Shown: piece after piece, positions 1-5,883 of the stretch
Layout: the number at the start of each line of letters is the position of its first letter
How positions within the stretch are numbered: the first letter of the stretch is position 1
Source: Lactobacillus sp. ESL0791
Lineage (GTDB): Bacteria; Bacillota; Bacilli; Lactobacillales; Lactobacillaceae
Assembly: GCF_029433255.1 (NCBI RefSeq)
Contig: NZ_JAQTHU010000003.1
Location: 1 to 12,164, forward strand
Direction: 5' to 3'
DNA length: 12,164 nt
Made by a program: the position numbers and the translations under genes
The notes under the pieces: generated by a model
Databases searched by the model: none
Told to the model about the DNA's origin: nothing
Seen by the model: the letters and a program-made list of their open reading frames with translations, nothing else

Positions 1-1144
1 CGGTGAAACCTATTTCAAATTACTCAAAATTTTCTTCGATGAAGAATCTTGTTATTACAATCTCAGTTTAGAAGCCGCAGTTATGTATTCACTACTGCTG
101 GATCGTCTACAGTATTCAATTAAGAATGGCTGGGTTGATCATGATGGTAATATCTTCTTCTACTTCATCAATAAATCACTCAAACAAAAATTAAGAATCA
201 AATCAGATACCAAATTAATTGCTGTAAAGCATGAACTAGAAGCTGCAGGATTATTAATTCAAAAGCATGTTGGCTTAAATAAACCTAATCGTTTGTATTT
301 ACTGCGACCAGAAATTACTGCTAAAGATGTTTATCGGATTAAACACGAAAGTGCAGATTTTGAGGACGATTTCACCAAAAAAGCCTTCTCAATGCTAGAG
401 CCACAAGGAACTCCAAAAAATAGAGTTCCAGAAAAGACGGTTGAAACCTTAGAGTCACAAGGAACTTTAAAAAATGTAGTCCCAGAAAATAGCTCCTCAA
501 CTTTACAGCCACAAGAAACTCCAAAAAATGGAGTCTATCAATATAAAGATAATATAGATATTAATAAGATACATAAAGATACTAAAAAGTCTAATACATA
601 TCCATCCGATTGCCAAAATGCTAATTGGGATTTGACTGCAGAATCATATTCAGCAACTCAAGTTGAATCACAAAATCAGAGTTTATTGAATAATGCACGC
701 AATTATATCGATAGCACCTTTGACGGAGAATTACCGTTTATTCTTGATAAGAGCACAATGTTAATGGTTACCAAGTTCATGCATAATCCACAAGAACTCA
801 AAGATTTTATTGGCACAATTATTTTGGCTAAAAACAATGCTGTTAAAACTTTTAGAACTAAAAATGAGCAATCTGGTATTGATACTACTGGCATTGGCGC
901 TAGCTTTGAAATAGTTAATTATACGGGCTCAGGTGATGTTATTTCCCACGGCTCGTTGTTAAAAGACCGAATTAATAAGACAGTGTATCGTTTCTTTAAC
1001 CGTTGCCGTGCTAATGAGGGCGATCCTAAACAGGCTATTAAAAATCCACGTGGTTATTTATATAAGGCTATTTATAAAACTGTGGTTAAGGATTTAAATG
1101 ACCAACTTGAAAAGCACCATGACAGACAGACTGTAACTGCTTAA
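1..1144 (+). CDS. repA: repA main part: RepA_N family theta-replication initiator
   Basis: Joined to 12127-12164 this gives 393 residues, a usual size for RepA_N initiators of low-copy theta plasmids in Firmicutes. The family's protein binds repeats inside its own gene and starts replication there. The N-terminal part (about residues 10-110 of the joined protein) carries the family pattern: YFKLLKIFF, an MYSLLLDRLQYSIKNGWVDHDGNIFFYF block and a winged-helix-like LIAVKHELEAAGLL segment. A low-complexity linker with three 18-residue repeats (LEPQGTPKNRVPEK, LESQGTLKNVVPEN, LQPQETPKNGV) follows; at DNA level these are the likely origin. The C-terminal part ends with NPRGYLYKAIYKTVVKDL, typical of the host-specific C-terminal domain. 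An in-frame ATG at 83 exists but would remove the start of the conserved domain. Expression is probably limited by the antisense RNA and leader hairpins at 11950-12120. Confidence 0.92.
   Translation, partial: GETYFKLLKIFFDEESCYYNLSLEAAVMYSLLLDRLQYSIKNGWVDHDGNIFFYFINKSLKQKLRIKSDTKLIAVKHELEAAGLLIQKHVGLNKPNRLYLLRPEITAKDVYRIKHESADFEDDFTKKAFSMLEPQGTPKNRVPEKTVETLESQGTLKNVVPENSSSTLQPQETPKNGVYQYKDNIDINKIHKDTKKSNTYPSDCQNANWDLTAESYSATQVESQNQSLLNNARNYIDSTFDGELPFILDKSTMLMVTKFMHNPQELKDFIGTIILAKNNAVKTFRTKNEQSGIDTTGIGASFEIVNYTGSGDVISHGSLLKDRINKTVYRFFNRCRANEGDPKQAIKNPRGYLYKAIYKTVVKDLNDQLEKHHDRQTVTA
396..540 (+). repeat. three 54-bp direct repeats inside repA (likely oriV iterons)
   Basis: Three imperfect repeats begin at 396, 450 and 504, exactly 54 bases apart. 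The core reads CACAAGGAACT-N-AAAAAAT-N-AGT. Each core is an interrupted inverted repeat: GGAACTC/GAGTTCC around an A-tract in the first (perfect 7-bp arms), GGAACT/AGTCCC in the second and ACTCC/GGAGT in the third. Because 54 is divisible by 3 they also encode an 18-residue protein repeat. RepA_N plasmids are known to keep their origin as repeats in the middle of rep, so this is the best candidate for the origin. Confidence 0.75.
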
Positions 1145-1346
1145 AAGCTAGTTAAAATTTGTTTGACATAATTTACTGTGCTTTTTTAGTAATTGCTCTA
1201 CTTAATACGCCTTCAAAATATGTTCCTATTTGTTATTCTCTTTTATGCAAACTAGCATTTATCATCTTTTTATCCTTTTCAGAACCGTAATACCTTTAGT
1301 ATTTCTAAAAGCACTTAGCACTTTCATCCGGAATATGTATTACAGG

Positions 1347-1375
1347 TAAGGCTTTATAATTGGCCTTAATTTTTA
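1347..1375. terminator. terminator between convergent repA and par genes
   Basis: TAAGGC at 1347-1352 pairs with GCCTTA at 1363-1368 and is followed on the plus strand by ATTTTTAT. It lies between the ends of two convergent transcription units, repA on plus and parA with its partner on minus. The stem is short (6 bp), so strength is uncertain. Confidence 0.5.
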
Positions 1376-1681
1376 TCCTTTTAACTTTATATCTCGTTTT
1401 TCAAGAGTCTTAATTTGAAAATCAAGCTCTTTTTTGCTGTCAGCATCTAGCTGATCATGGAAGACCTGGAATAATAAATCGATTGCTTCTTTTTGGCTAG
1501 CAGTGTAACCGAGGGTCATCAATGCCTGCAGCTTGTTTCTTGAATGATTAGTAATTTTTAAATTTGTGTCGAAAGTTACTTCGTTTAGCTTAGATGATTT
1601 TTTTTCTTTTAAATCGTCTAAACTTGCAATTTTTTTCGGTTGTAAGTCTTTAAAGTTTCGATTACTTTTGATTAAACTCAT
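1373..1681 (-). CDS. small DUF5388-like partition partner (putative centromere-binding RHH protein)
   Basis: A 102-residue basic protein in the ParB position. The stop codon of parA and the ATG here share one base (TAATG, 1679-1683), so the two are probably translationally coupled. A charged, disordered N-terminus (residues 1-35) is followed by VTFDTNLKITNHSRNKLQALMTLGYTASQKEAIDLLFQVF (about 35-74), which reads as one beta strand and two helices, a ribbon-helix-helix pattern. The position and look match the small DUF5388 (often called RepC) proteins encoded behind ParA on Lactobacillus plasmids. The inferred role is to bind the 8-bp array at 2522-2708 and link it to ParA, and perhaps to repress the operon. 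The family match is from memory; the fold is inferred. Confidence 0.75.
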   Translation of the reverse strand: MSLIKSNRNFKDLQPKKIASLDDLKEKKSSKLNEVTFDTNLKITNHSRNKLQALMTLGYTASQKEAIDLLFQVFHDQLDADSKKELDFQIKTLEKRDIKLKG

Positions 1682-2487
1682 TATTTGCTCATTCCTATTC
1701 TATCAAGAATCTCATCCGTTACTTGCTTATAAACAGCAAAAACTTTTTTATCATATCGTTGGCTAGTTGTAATTCCAGTAATTCCGTAGCGTTTTAATCG
1801 TTGCATTGAGTGAATTGCTGTAGGTAAAATATTTTCTTTTCCAAAATACTTAATGGCGTTGTTCATGGTAGTTTCATCAACTGGCGCGCCTGCTTGAATT
1901 AATACAGCGAGAATACCGATGACATCAAGTCTAGGAGCTTTATAAGTATTAACAATATCGTCTTGAATGTAGTCAATAAATGCTGAAGCACCATCAAGTG
2001 ATTGCTGTTGTGTTTGCATGACTACTAAGCACCAATCAGAAGCATAAAGGGCAGCATCGGTAATTAGTGAAATTGTAGGTGGAATATCTACAATTACAAA
2101 GTCATACTTTTCTGCTACAGGTTCAATTAGCTTACTAAGATATTGAACTCTGTCAGTGTAATCTTTAAACATTTTTTCCATAAATCTAGGAAATAATGCG
2201 AAATCTGGAGCTGATCCCATTAGGTCTAAATTTTCTTTGATATTAATAATAGACTTAGTTAAATCTTTGTCCTGAACGGCCACCATTAAAGATGAATCAA
2301 AATGCGCTAGTTCATCGTCAATGTTTGCTTTAGTTTTGAGCAGAATATTTGTTGCATTGGCCTGCGGATCTAAATCCATCAGCAAAGTTTTATAATTTCT
2401 TTTTGATAATTCATAAGCAACCTGGACAGCATTTGTAGTCTTGCCCACCCCACCTTTAAAGTTACCAAAAGTAATAATCTGTGTCAT
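1681..2487 (-). CDS. parA: ParA partition ATPase
   Basis: A 268-residue Walker-type ATPase of the ParA/Soj family, which moves plasmid copies apart on the nucleoid with a centromere-binding partner. Visible motifs: deviant Walker A KGGVGKTT (residues 11-18), Walker A' DLDPQAN (38-44) and Walker B YDFVIVDIPPT (128-138). There is no N-terminal helix-turn-helix, so this is the short (type Ib-like) form, which relies on a separate DNA-binding partner. The start is set at 2487 and not at the in-frame ATG at 2517, because TAAGGAGG (2493-2500 on the minus strand) lies 5 bases upstream of it and MTQIITFGNFKGG is the normal ParA start. The operon is parA followed by the overlapping 102-residue gene. 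Confidence 0.93.
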   Translation of the reverse strand: MTQIITFGNFKGGVGKTTNAVQVAYELSKRNYKTLLMDLDPQANATNILLKTKANIDDELAHFDSSLMVAVQDKDLTKSIINIKENLDLMGSAPDFALFPRFMEKMFKDYTDRVQYLSKLIEPVAEKYDFVIVDIPPTISLITDAALYASDWCLVVMQTQQQSLDGASAFIDYIQDDIVNTYKAPRLDVIGILAVLIQAGAPVDETTMNNAIKYFGKENILPTAIHSMQRLKRYGITGITTSQRYDKKVFAVYKQVTDEILDRIGMSK

Positions 2488-2521
2488 AAAAACCTCCTTA
2501 ATTTGTTTATGTAGCACACTT

Positions 2522-2708
2522 TAGTTCTTTAGTGCAAAAGTGCAGTAGTGCAAGTTCGCTATAGTGCTATAGTGCTATATAATATTTTTTACAAATGCTA
2601 TTAAAGCACGTTTTACTTAGTAGTGCAAGTTCGCCCTAGTGCGATAGTTCTTTAGTGCAAAAGTGCAGTAGTGCAAGTTCGCTATAGTGCTATAGTGCAG
2701 TAGTGCTT
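2522..2708. repeat. 8-bp-period TAGTGC array upstream of parA (putative centromere/operator)
   Basis: The hexamer TAGTGC occurs 11 times (2530, 2546, 2562, 2570, 2621, 2637, 2653, 2669, 2685, 2693, 2701). Within each of two blocks the spacings are 8 or 16. In register the sequence divides into 8-mers such as TAGTGCAA, AAGTGCAG, TAGTGCAA, GTTCGCTA, TAGTGCTA. A 54-bp segment is duplicated perfectly (2522-2575 and 2645-2698). The blocks (2522-2577 and 2621-2708) are separated by an AT-rich gap (2578-2620). Short phased iterons before a parA operon are the usual centromere of ParA/ribbon-helix-helix systems and commonly double as the operator. Confidence 0.85.
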
Positions 2709-2721
2709 TTAAAAAATACAC

Positions 2722-2750
2722 TTGTTTTTTTCATCTAATATCTGTATAAT
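2722..2750 (+). promoter_or_regulatory. plus-strand promoter reading away from the par array
   Basis: TTGTTT at 2722-2727 and TATAAT at 2745-2750 are separated by 17 bases, a good sigma-A match. No convincing ORF starts just downstream, so a transcript would run into the structured noncoding region 2760-3430. Function is unknown. Confidence 0.45.
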
Positions 2751-2763
2751 CACATGCATAAAG

Positions 2764-2857
2764 AAAAAGCTCCTTTCGGGTTAGCTTTGAGAGCGACCCA
2801 CAGGAGCAAAATAAATTTGAATAAAGAAAAAGCCACCCAGTGACCAAACTGGATAGC
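2764..2857 (-). terminator. two tandem terminators on the minus strand
   Basis: First: AGGAGC (2802-2807) pairs with GCTCCT (2769-2774), with inner ACCC/GGGT pairing, followed on minus by a T-rich tail (complement of 2764-2768). Second: a 10-bp stem (2848-2857 with 2832-2841, two G-U pairs) followed by the same kind of tail (complement of 2823-2831). Both tails read CTTTTTCTTTAT. Together they would stop leftward transcription before it enters the centromere array and parA. Confidence 0.6.
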
Positions 2858-3304
2858 CCAAAATCCTTAATAACGGGTTAATTATACAGCGTTTTTGCTG
2901 ATGCTGTCAATGTGGTGATTTTCGCAGTCAGGGGGACAAGCCTGGCAAGCAATGACAAGTCATAGGGCTTACTCTTCGAGAGCGGACAGCCGTTCTATGA
3001 TAAGGTTCAGCAAAAGGGGACAGGTTACCGCAATTAGCCGCTTCAATAAATTAGTTGCGCACTCAGCGTATTTAGCTGCTTTGCGACACTGGGTGAGGTT
3101 CGTGCTTCCCGCCAAGGAATTAAAAAACTCTGGTTTAAAAAAGCATGGTGGTTTAATGGGGTTGAAAAACCTGGGGCTGATAATTGTCTGAGATTGAGGG
3201 CATTAATTCAATCAAGATTATCAGTCGGTTGTTAGATCAACTAAGAAGTAAAGCAGCTTTCGACGGTGCGAAGGGGCAGAAGCCATTCGTTTTTTTTGAT
3301 TGAT

Positions 3305-3347
3305 GAGACTTCTTTTCTTTCTGTTAAAAACAGGGAGAAGTTGTCTC
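3305..3347. repeat. long imperfect hairpin
   Basis: GAGAC (3305-3309) pairs with GTCTC (3343-3347). Inside it a pyrimidine-rich arm ending CTGTT pairs, with a few G-U pairs and a small bulge, with AACAGGGAGAAG around an AAA loop. It has no T-tract, so it is not an obvious terminator. A structural element of a replication or transfer origin is possible. Confidence 0.45.
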
Positions 3348-3376
3348 AAATGCTCTGCTAACAAAAGTCATTCTGG

Positions 3377-3385
3377 TTATCCACA
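3377..3385 (+). promoter_or_regulatory. perfect DnaA box TTATCCACA
   Basis: An exact consensus DnaA box, with a degenerate second copy (CTTTCCACA, 3409-3417) 32 bases later in the same orientation. It lies in noncoding DNA about 2.2 kb from repA start and 3 kb from the presumed iterons, so it may serve an auxiliary replication function or be a relic of another replicon. Confidence 0.45.
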
Positions 3386-3880
3386 GAGCTGATTTTACGT
3401 TTGAATTCTTTCCACAGTTGCGAGCAAGGTCTGCGTTAGTTTTGACTAGATTTGTAACTTTTTGATTTCTATTTGAGATTTTGGAGGATTAGGTCGGGTT
3501 GGTCGATGGATTGCTGCAGATTTGGTTGAATTGAAGTAGCAATAGAAATGAAAAGTAAGAAAATAGCTGAAAAGTAGCCTTTGAGTGCAGGAACGAGAAG
3601 CTTGAAGTCTGCTGAAAATAGCAATGAAAGAACCATTTTGGAGATTGGATGCTCTGAAGTGGTCTTTTTTGAATGAATGATATTGTCGCAAATAAAGGTG
3701 TGTAGTGAGTTTTAGCGCTCAAAATGTAAAAGATATACTGAGATGTTGCTTTTAGGCTATAGGAGGCTAATATGAGCTCTCAGGGCGATTTGCATTTGCA
3801 TTGTTTGAGTATAAGGTTCAATTTGCCGGTTTTATTTGAGCAAATTAGGGTATTATTAGCATAAAAGATAATTCACAGTT

Positions 3881-3920
3881 TTTCGATTATTTTCGAATTT
3901 ATTCGATTTAATTTGAATGT
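3881..3920. repeat. four 10-bp phased repeats upstream of the coiled-coil gene
   Basis: Four consecutive 10-mers starting at 3881, 3891, 3901 and 3911 read TTTCGATTAT, TTTCGAATTT, ATTCGATTTA and ATTTGAATGT, and a further TTCG follows at 3920. The period is about one helical turn, so a bound protein would sit on one face of the DNA. They end about 20 bases before the start of the gene at 3944 and are good candidates for its own binding site (operator, centromere or both). Confidence 0.55.
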
Positions 3921-3943
3921 TCGTTTTAAGGAAGGTGGCATGA

Positions 3944-4459
3944 ATGATTAAGACTGTAAATGAAATTGCTTCTGGACTAGTGAAGAATAAGAAGGATCTG
4001 GTCAGAGAAAAACAGCGGGTTCGTGATGAGATTAAAAGGCAGCAGATTAAGACGCAAAAGGAGAAAAATCGCTTCGTTGTTTCTGATGAAGATGCTGCAA
4101 AGATTGCTGATGCATTGAGAGATAAAGCATCTTCGAATAAAGATGATGAATTGACGGCTTTAAGGAAGAAGTATGCCCTTTTACAGCAAGAAAATGAACA
4201 AGTAACGAAGGAAAATCAAAGATTAAGTTCGAAGATTGAGAAGTATGCGGACGATTTCAAAGATTTGAATGTGAAGCAGTTGCAGCTGAATAATCAGCAG
4301 CAACAATTGCAGGCTAGGATCTTGGAACAGACAAAAGAATTAAAAGATTCACAACAAAAGCTGCTGGAAGATGCTGAGAAGCGCTCTGAGCTGCAGGATA
4401 AAGTTGATAAGGTGACAAATGCATCATTGTGGCAACGGATCACCGGGCATTTTGAATGA
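3944..4459 (+). CDS. putative pSK1 Par-like (DUF536-type) segregation protein, coiled coil
   Basis: A 171-residue protein. AAGGAAGG (3928-3935) is the ribosome binding site; the ATG four bases earlier (3940) runs into a stop at once. Residues 3-25 (KTVNEIASGLVKNKKDLVREKQR) look like a helix-turn-helix start, followed by a short KNRFVVSDEDAAKIADAL segment (46-63). Residues about 70-155 are a long coiled coil rich in Gln, Lys and Glu, and the end is SLWQRITGHFE. That order (N-terminal DNA-binding region, ...DEEDAxxI..., coiled coil, aromatic basic tail near WQ-I) is that of the single-protein partition factor Par of staphylococcal pSK1 and its DUF536 relatives. The repeats at 3881-3920 fit a self-bound site. 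The relation is a pattern match from memory; a mobilization accessory coiled-coil protein is the main alternative. Confidence 0.6.
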   Translation: MIKTVNEIASGLVKNKKDLVREKQRVRDEIKRQQIKTQKEKNRFVVSDEDAAKIADALRDKASSNKDDELTALRKKYALLQQENEQVTKENQRLSSKIEKYADDFKDLNVKQLQLNNQQQQLQARILEQTKELKDSQQKLLEDAEKRSELQDKVDKVTNASLWQRITGHFE

Positions 4460-4509
4460 TTTTACAGATTTCTGTTTACTTGAAACATATTATGACCAGC
4501 TAATTGTTT

Positions 4510-4540
4510 GTTACATGATGTAGAAATTGTTTGATGTAAC
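4510..4540. terminator. weak hairpin after the coiled-coil gene
   Basis: GTTACAT (4510-4516) pairs perfectly with ATGTAAC (4534-4540), followed by TTTGTAT. It lies between the convergent gene ends at 4459 and 4554. The T-run is short, so termination is plausible but not strong. Confidence 0.35.
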
Positions 4541-4553
4541 TTTGTATCTGAAC

Positions 4554-4736
4554 TCATATGACAAAGTTATTTTCATTAATAATTTTCTTTTGACGTAATT
4601 GTATTGCTCTATCATAAATTGCAAACCAAAAATCACGCTCACTTTGAATAGGGGCCTGATCAATTCTGGCTTTCAATTCATAGTAGTTGATATTTTCGAT
4701 CTTGTTTTCTAATTCAGTAGTTTCTGGAAAATTCAT
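4554..4736 (-). CDS. small hypothetical protein (60 aa)
   Basis: A soluble, charged 60-residue protein: MNFPETTELENKIENINYYELKARIDQ, then RDFWFAIYDRAIQLRQKKI. AAGAGGGT on the minus strand (4742-4749) stands about 5 bases before the ATG, a reasonable ribosome binding site. It is predicted mostly helical, with no membrane segment. I do not recognise a family. It stands alone, convergent with the coiled-coil gene, with structured noncoding DNA upstream. Composition and start signal make it a likelier gene than the overlapping frames, but it could be a remnant. Confidence 0.55.
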   Translation of the reverse strand: MNFPETTELENKIENINYYELKARIDQAPIQSERDFWFAIYDRAIQLRQKKIINENNFVI

Positions 4737-4817
4737 AATTACCCTCTTGTATTGTTTTTTTATAAATCACTTAACCTGTATTCCCACTTAGTAAAGAGCA
4801 TAAGGGAAATCTGACCC

Positions 4818-4969
4818 CACACCTTGTGCCAAGGTGTGCTGGGCCTGGTTGTACCAGGCAATTTTCTTATTGTTAAACTGGGGACAGTTTATCTTAATTT
4901 GATGAACAAATCACCAAATATAATCTATATATCTGCTGATTTGAATAGTTTTGGTGACCTTATCACCAA
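4818..4969. repeat. cluster of three perfect hairpins in noncoding DNA
   Basis: CACACCTT/AAGGTGTG (4818-4825 with 4831-4838), GCCTGGT/ACCAGGC (4843-4849 with 4853-4859) and TTGGTGA/TCACCAA (4951-4957 with 4963-4969) are all perfect. The second is followed on plus by AATTTTCTT and could terminate transcription. No gene ends just upstream on plus. An origin-like or mobile-element-end role is possible. The frame 4824-5033 across it lacks a ribosome binding site and is not called. Confidence 0.45.
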
Positions 4970-5025
4970 GATGTTATTAAACTACTGCGTTATTTTTAAT
5001 AGCAGTAATCTTGTCTTTATTTTCT

Positions 5026-5165
5026 TTAATTGACGAGTTTTGAATAAGCCTTACTTATTTTAAGTTCTAATGTCTGATTTATCTGTATCAATTTGTTGTT
5101 CAATATCATCTCTTCCAGAATTAATTGGTTCAATTTTTTTGCAACTGAATCTGCTATTCGTCCAT
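5026..5165 (-). pseudogene. decayed small gene (frameshift near start)
   Basis: On the minus strand an ATG at 5165 opens MDE and then meets a stop. In the next frame there is an uninterrupted gene-like stretch, RIADSVAKKLNQLILEEMILNNKLIQINQTLELKISKAYSKLVN, ending at a TAA at 5026-5028. Removing one base from GAATAGC joins the two (5165 and 5028 are out of frame by one). The helical, Leu- and Lys-rich product would be about 46 residues. The ATG lacks a well-placed ribosome binding site, so the true start may be lost. I do not recognise the family, and a chance open frame is not excluded. Confidence 0.3.
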
Positions 5166-5196
5166 TCCTAATTTATTCTTATAAAATAAGTTGAAC

Positions 5197-5222
5197 AAAA
5201 AAAGCGATAATTAAAGCTATCG
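5197..5222 (-). terminator. terminator of the small membrane protein gene
   Basis: CGATA (5205-5209) pairs with TATCG (5218-5222), and on the minus strand a run of seven T (complement of 5197-5203) follows one base beyond the stem. It overlaps the stop codon of the gene ending at 5217. Confidence 0.65.
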
Positions 5223-5405
5223 TCTTTTTGTGTGTAAAATTTTTATAAATTTATTTAATACAACATATATGCCAATAGCAATCCAAAATACTGATAACAG
5301 GATTAGCCATTTATCATGAATTATAATGCCGTAAACAAGCAGTAGCACAAAAAAAATCAATGCCCAGAAAGTTTTCATTTTTAAAATTGTCTTGAAATTT
5401 TCCAT
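5217..5405 (-). CDS. small two-helix membrane protein (unknown; possible immunity protein)
   Basis: A 62-residue hydrophobic protein with two predicted membrane segments, roughly residues 12-29 (TFWALIFFVLLLVYGIII) and 32-51 (KWLILLSVFWIAIGIYVVLN), and a basic tail (KILHTKRR). A GAAAAAGG site precedes the ATG by about 8 bases and a clear terminator overlaps the stop, so it looks like a complete single-gene unit. Small two-helix membrane proteins near bacteriocin loci are often immunity proteins, but this one is 0.7 kb from the nearest helveticin gene, across the toxin-antitoxin module, and I recognise no family. Confidence 0.6.
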   Translation of the reverse strand: MENFKTILKMKTFWALIFFVLLLVYGIIIHDKWLILLSVFWIAIGIYVVLNKFIKILHTKRR

Positions 5406-5540
5406 TTAATTACCTTTTTCAATATATTTACTTATTTAAATTTAATAATTGTGGTTCTCAAATCGTTAGTAATAGTGAGGACACGTTTTAGAAGAAGTGA
5501 ACTGCTATAAGGAGAAGAACTCTCCTACCTAATTTTAGGT

Positions 5541-5640
5541 AAAAAAAGAGCGTTAAACGCGAGACCGTCTAACACCCAATCACAACAAATGAGATAGCTA
5601 ATCTCATTGCTCTTAGCTAGAGAGCTTTTGTTAACATCCA
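5541..5640 (-). ncRNA. antisense antitoxin RNA of the Fst-type module (RNA II-like)
   Basis: A predicted RNA of about 100 nt, from near 5639 to a terminator whose T7 tail is the complement of 5541-5547 (stem GCG/CGC around 5550-5560). The 5' end carries the complement of GTTAACATCCA (5630-5640), the same bases that begin the toxin gene (5760-5770). Two hairpins follow: AGAGC/GCTCT (5621-5625 with 5609-5613) and an 8-bp stem (5601-5608 with 5588-5595). Both expose AGCTA in the loop, matching the AGCTA loop of the toxin mRNA leader. Because TAGCTA is self-complementary these loops can kiss. Shared direct repeats in opposed transcripts are the hallmark of the pAD1 par family. Boundaries are inferred. 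Confidence 0.7.
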
Positions 5641-5645
5641 TTTAT

Positions 5646-5674
5646 ATTATAACCGATTTGTAGAATGAGTACAA
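5646..5674 (-). promoter_or_regulatory. promoter of the antisense antitoxin RNA
   Basis: On the minus strand TTGTAC (5669-5674) and a perfect TATAAT (5646-5651) are separated by 17 bases. This is stronger than the opposing toxin promoter, as expected when antitoxin RNA must be in excess. Confidence 0.75.
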
Positions 5675-5698
5675 AGCATGTAGTAAAACAGGTAAAAT
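5670..5698 (+). promoter_or_regulatory. toxin mRNA promoter (tentative)
   Basis: TACAAA (5670-5675) and TAAAAT (5693-5698) with 17 bases between. The start would be near 5704, exactly where the leader hairpin begins. Its -35 overlaps that of the divergent antitoxin promoter, so the two would compete for polymerase. The -35 is poor. Confidence 0.45.
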
Positions 5699-5703
5699 AT
5701 TTA

Positions 5704-5742
5704 TTGGAGTTGAAGAATTAGCTACTCTTCAATAAGCTCCAA
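5704..5742 (+). promoter_or_regulatory. 5' leader hairpin of the toxin mRNA
   Basis: TTGGAG/CTCCAA (5704-5709 with 5737-5742) encloses TGAAGA/TCTTCA (5711-5716 with 5726-5731), with ATTAGCTAC in the loop. It stands at the presumed 5' end, just before the ribosome binding site (AAGGCGGTGAG, 5743-5753). In pAD1 par a 5' stem-loop delays toxin translation; a similar role is inferred here, with the loop as contact point for the antisense RNA. Confidence 0.6.
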
Positions 5743-5757
5743 AAGGCGGTGAGAGCA

Positions 5758-5862
5758 ATGTTAACATCCATTGCAAAACTGGTGGTCACTTTGGTGATCT
5801 TTCCAGTTGTAGCACACGTGTTATGCAAGATGCTTGATAAGCATTTTTTTGATAAGAAATAG
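5758..5862 (+). CDS. Fst-like type I toxin peptide (34 aa)
   Basis: A 34-residue peptide, MLTSIAKLVVTLVIFPVVAHVLCKMLDKHFFDKK, too short for most gene callers. It has one hydrophobic membrane helix with a central Pro (residues 5-23) and a charged tail with LDK and DKK, the layout of Fst (pAD1) and the holin-like peptides of lactobacilli. Fst-type peptides insert in the cell's own membrane and kill cells that lose the plasmid. AAGGCGGTGAG (5743-5753) is a strong ribosome binding site. The first codons are repeated (13 identical bases) at 5630-5642, inside the divergent antisense RNA, so that RNA can pair across the start codon. A terminator follows at 5884. Confidence 0.78.
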   Translation: MLTSIAKLVVTLVIFPVVAHVLCKMLDKHFFDKK

Positions 5863-5883
5863 CTGTTAAACAGCAAACACGGT

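Larger units (their letters stand above)
2858..3943. other. long structured noncoding region; possible transfer or accessory origin
   Basis: About 1.1 kb without a convincing gene. The left part (2890-3290) is richer in G and C than its surroundings. A 79-residue frame (2952-3191) exists but has no ribosome binding site. On the minus strand CTGAGTGCGCAA (3055-3066) follows a short CAGC/GCTG inverted repeat, faintly like IncQ-type nic sites (AAGTGCGC). A DnaA box and a long hairpin lie at 3305-3420. From about 3430 to 3870 I see only low-complexity purine/pyrimidine-skewed DNA whose minus-strand frames are rich in Phe and Ser and not gene-like. Function as oriT, single-strand origin or second replication region is a guess. 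Confidence 0.3.

Noticed and set aside
703..894. Minus-strand frame inside repA
   Set aside because: Shadow of the strongly supported repA frame.
1566..1766. Plus-strand frame over the parA/partner junction
   Set aside because: Shadow of two well-supported minus-strand genes; no start signal.
2522..2708. CRISPR array
   Set aside because: The repeats are 8-bp tandem iterons without unique spacers and without cas genes.
2952..3191. 79-residue plus-strand frame
   Set aside because: No usable ribosome binding site, a composition rich in Arg and Ser, and overlap with structured noncoding DNA. Kept only as a note in the region entry.
3446..3722. Two overlapping minus-strand frames of 81 and 77 residues
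   Set aside because: They read the complement of purine-rich DNA, are full of Phe and Ser, overlap each other in different frames and lack ribosome binding sites.
4824..5033. 69-residue plus-strand frame
   Set aside because: It starts inside a hairpin, crosses two more, lacks a ribosome binding site and shows no recognisable features.
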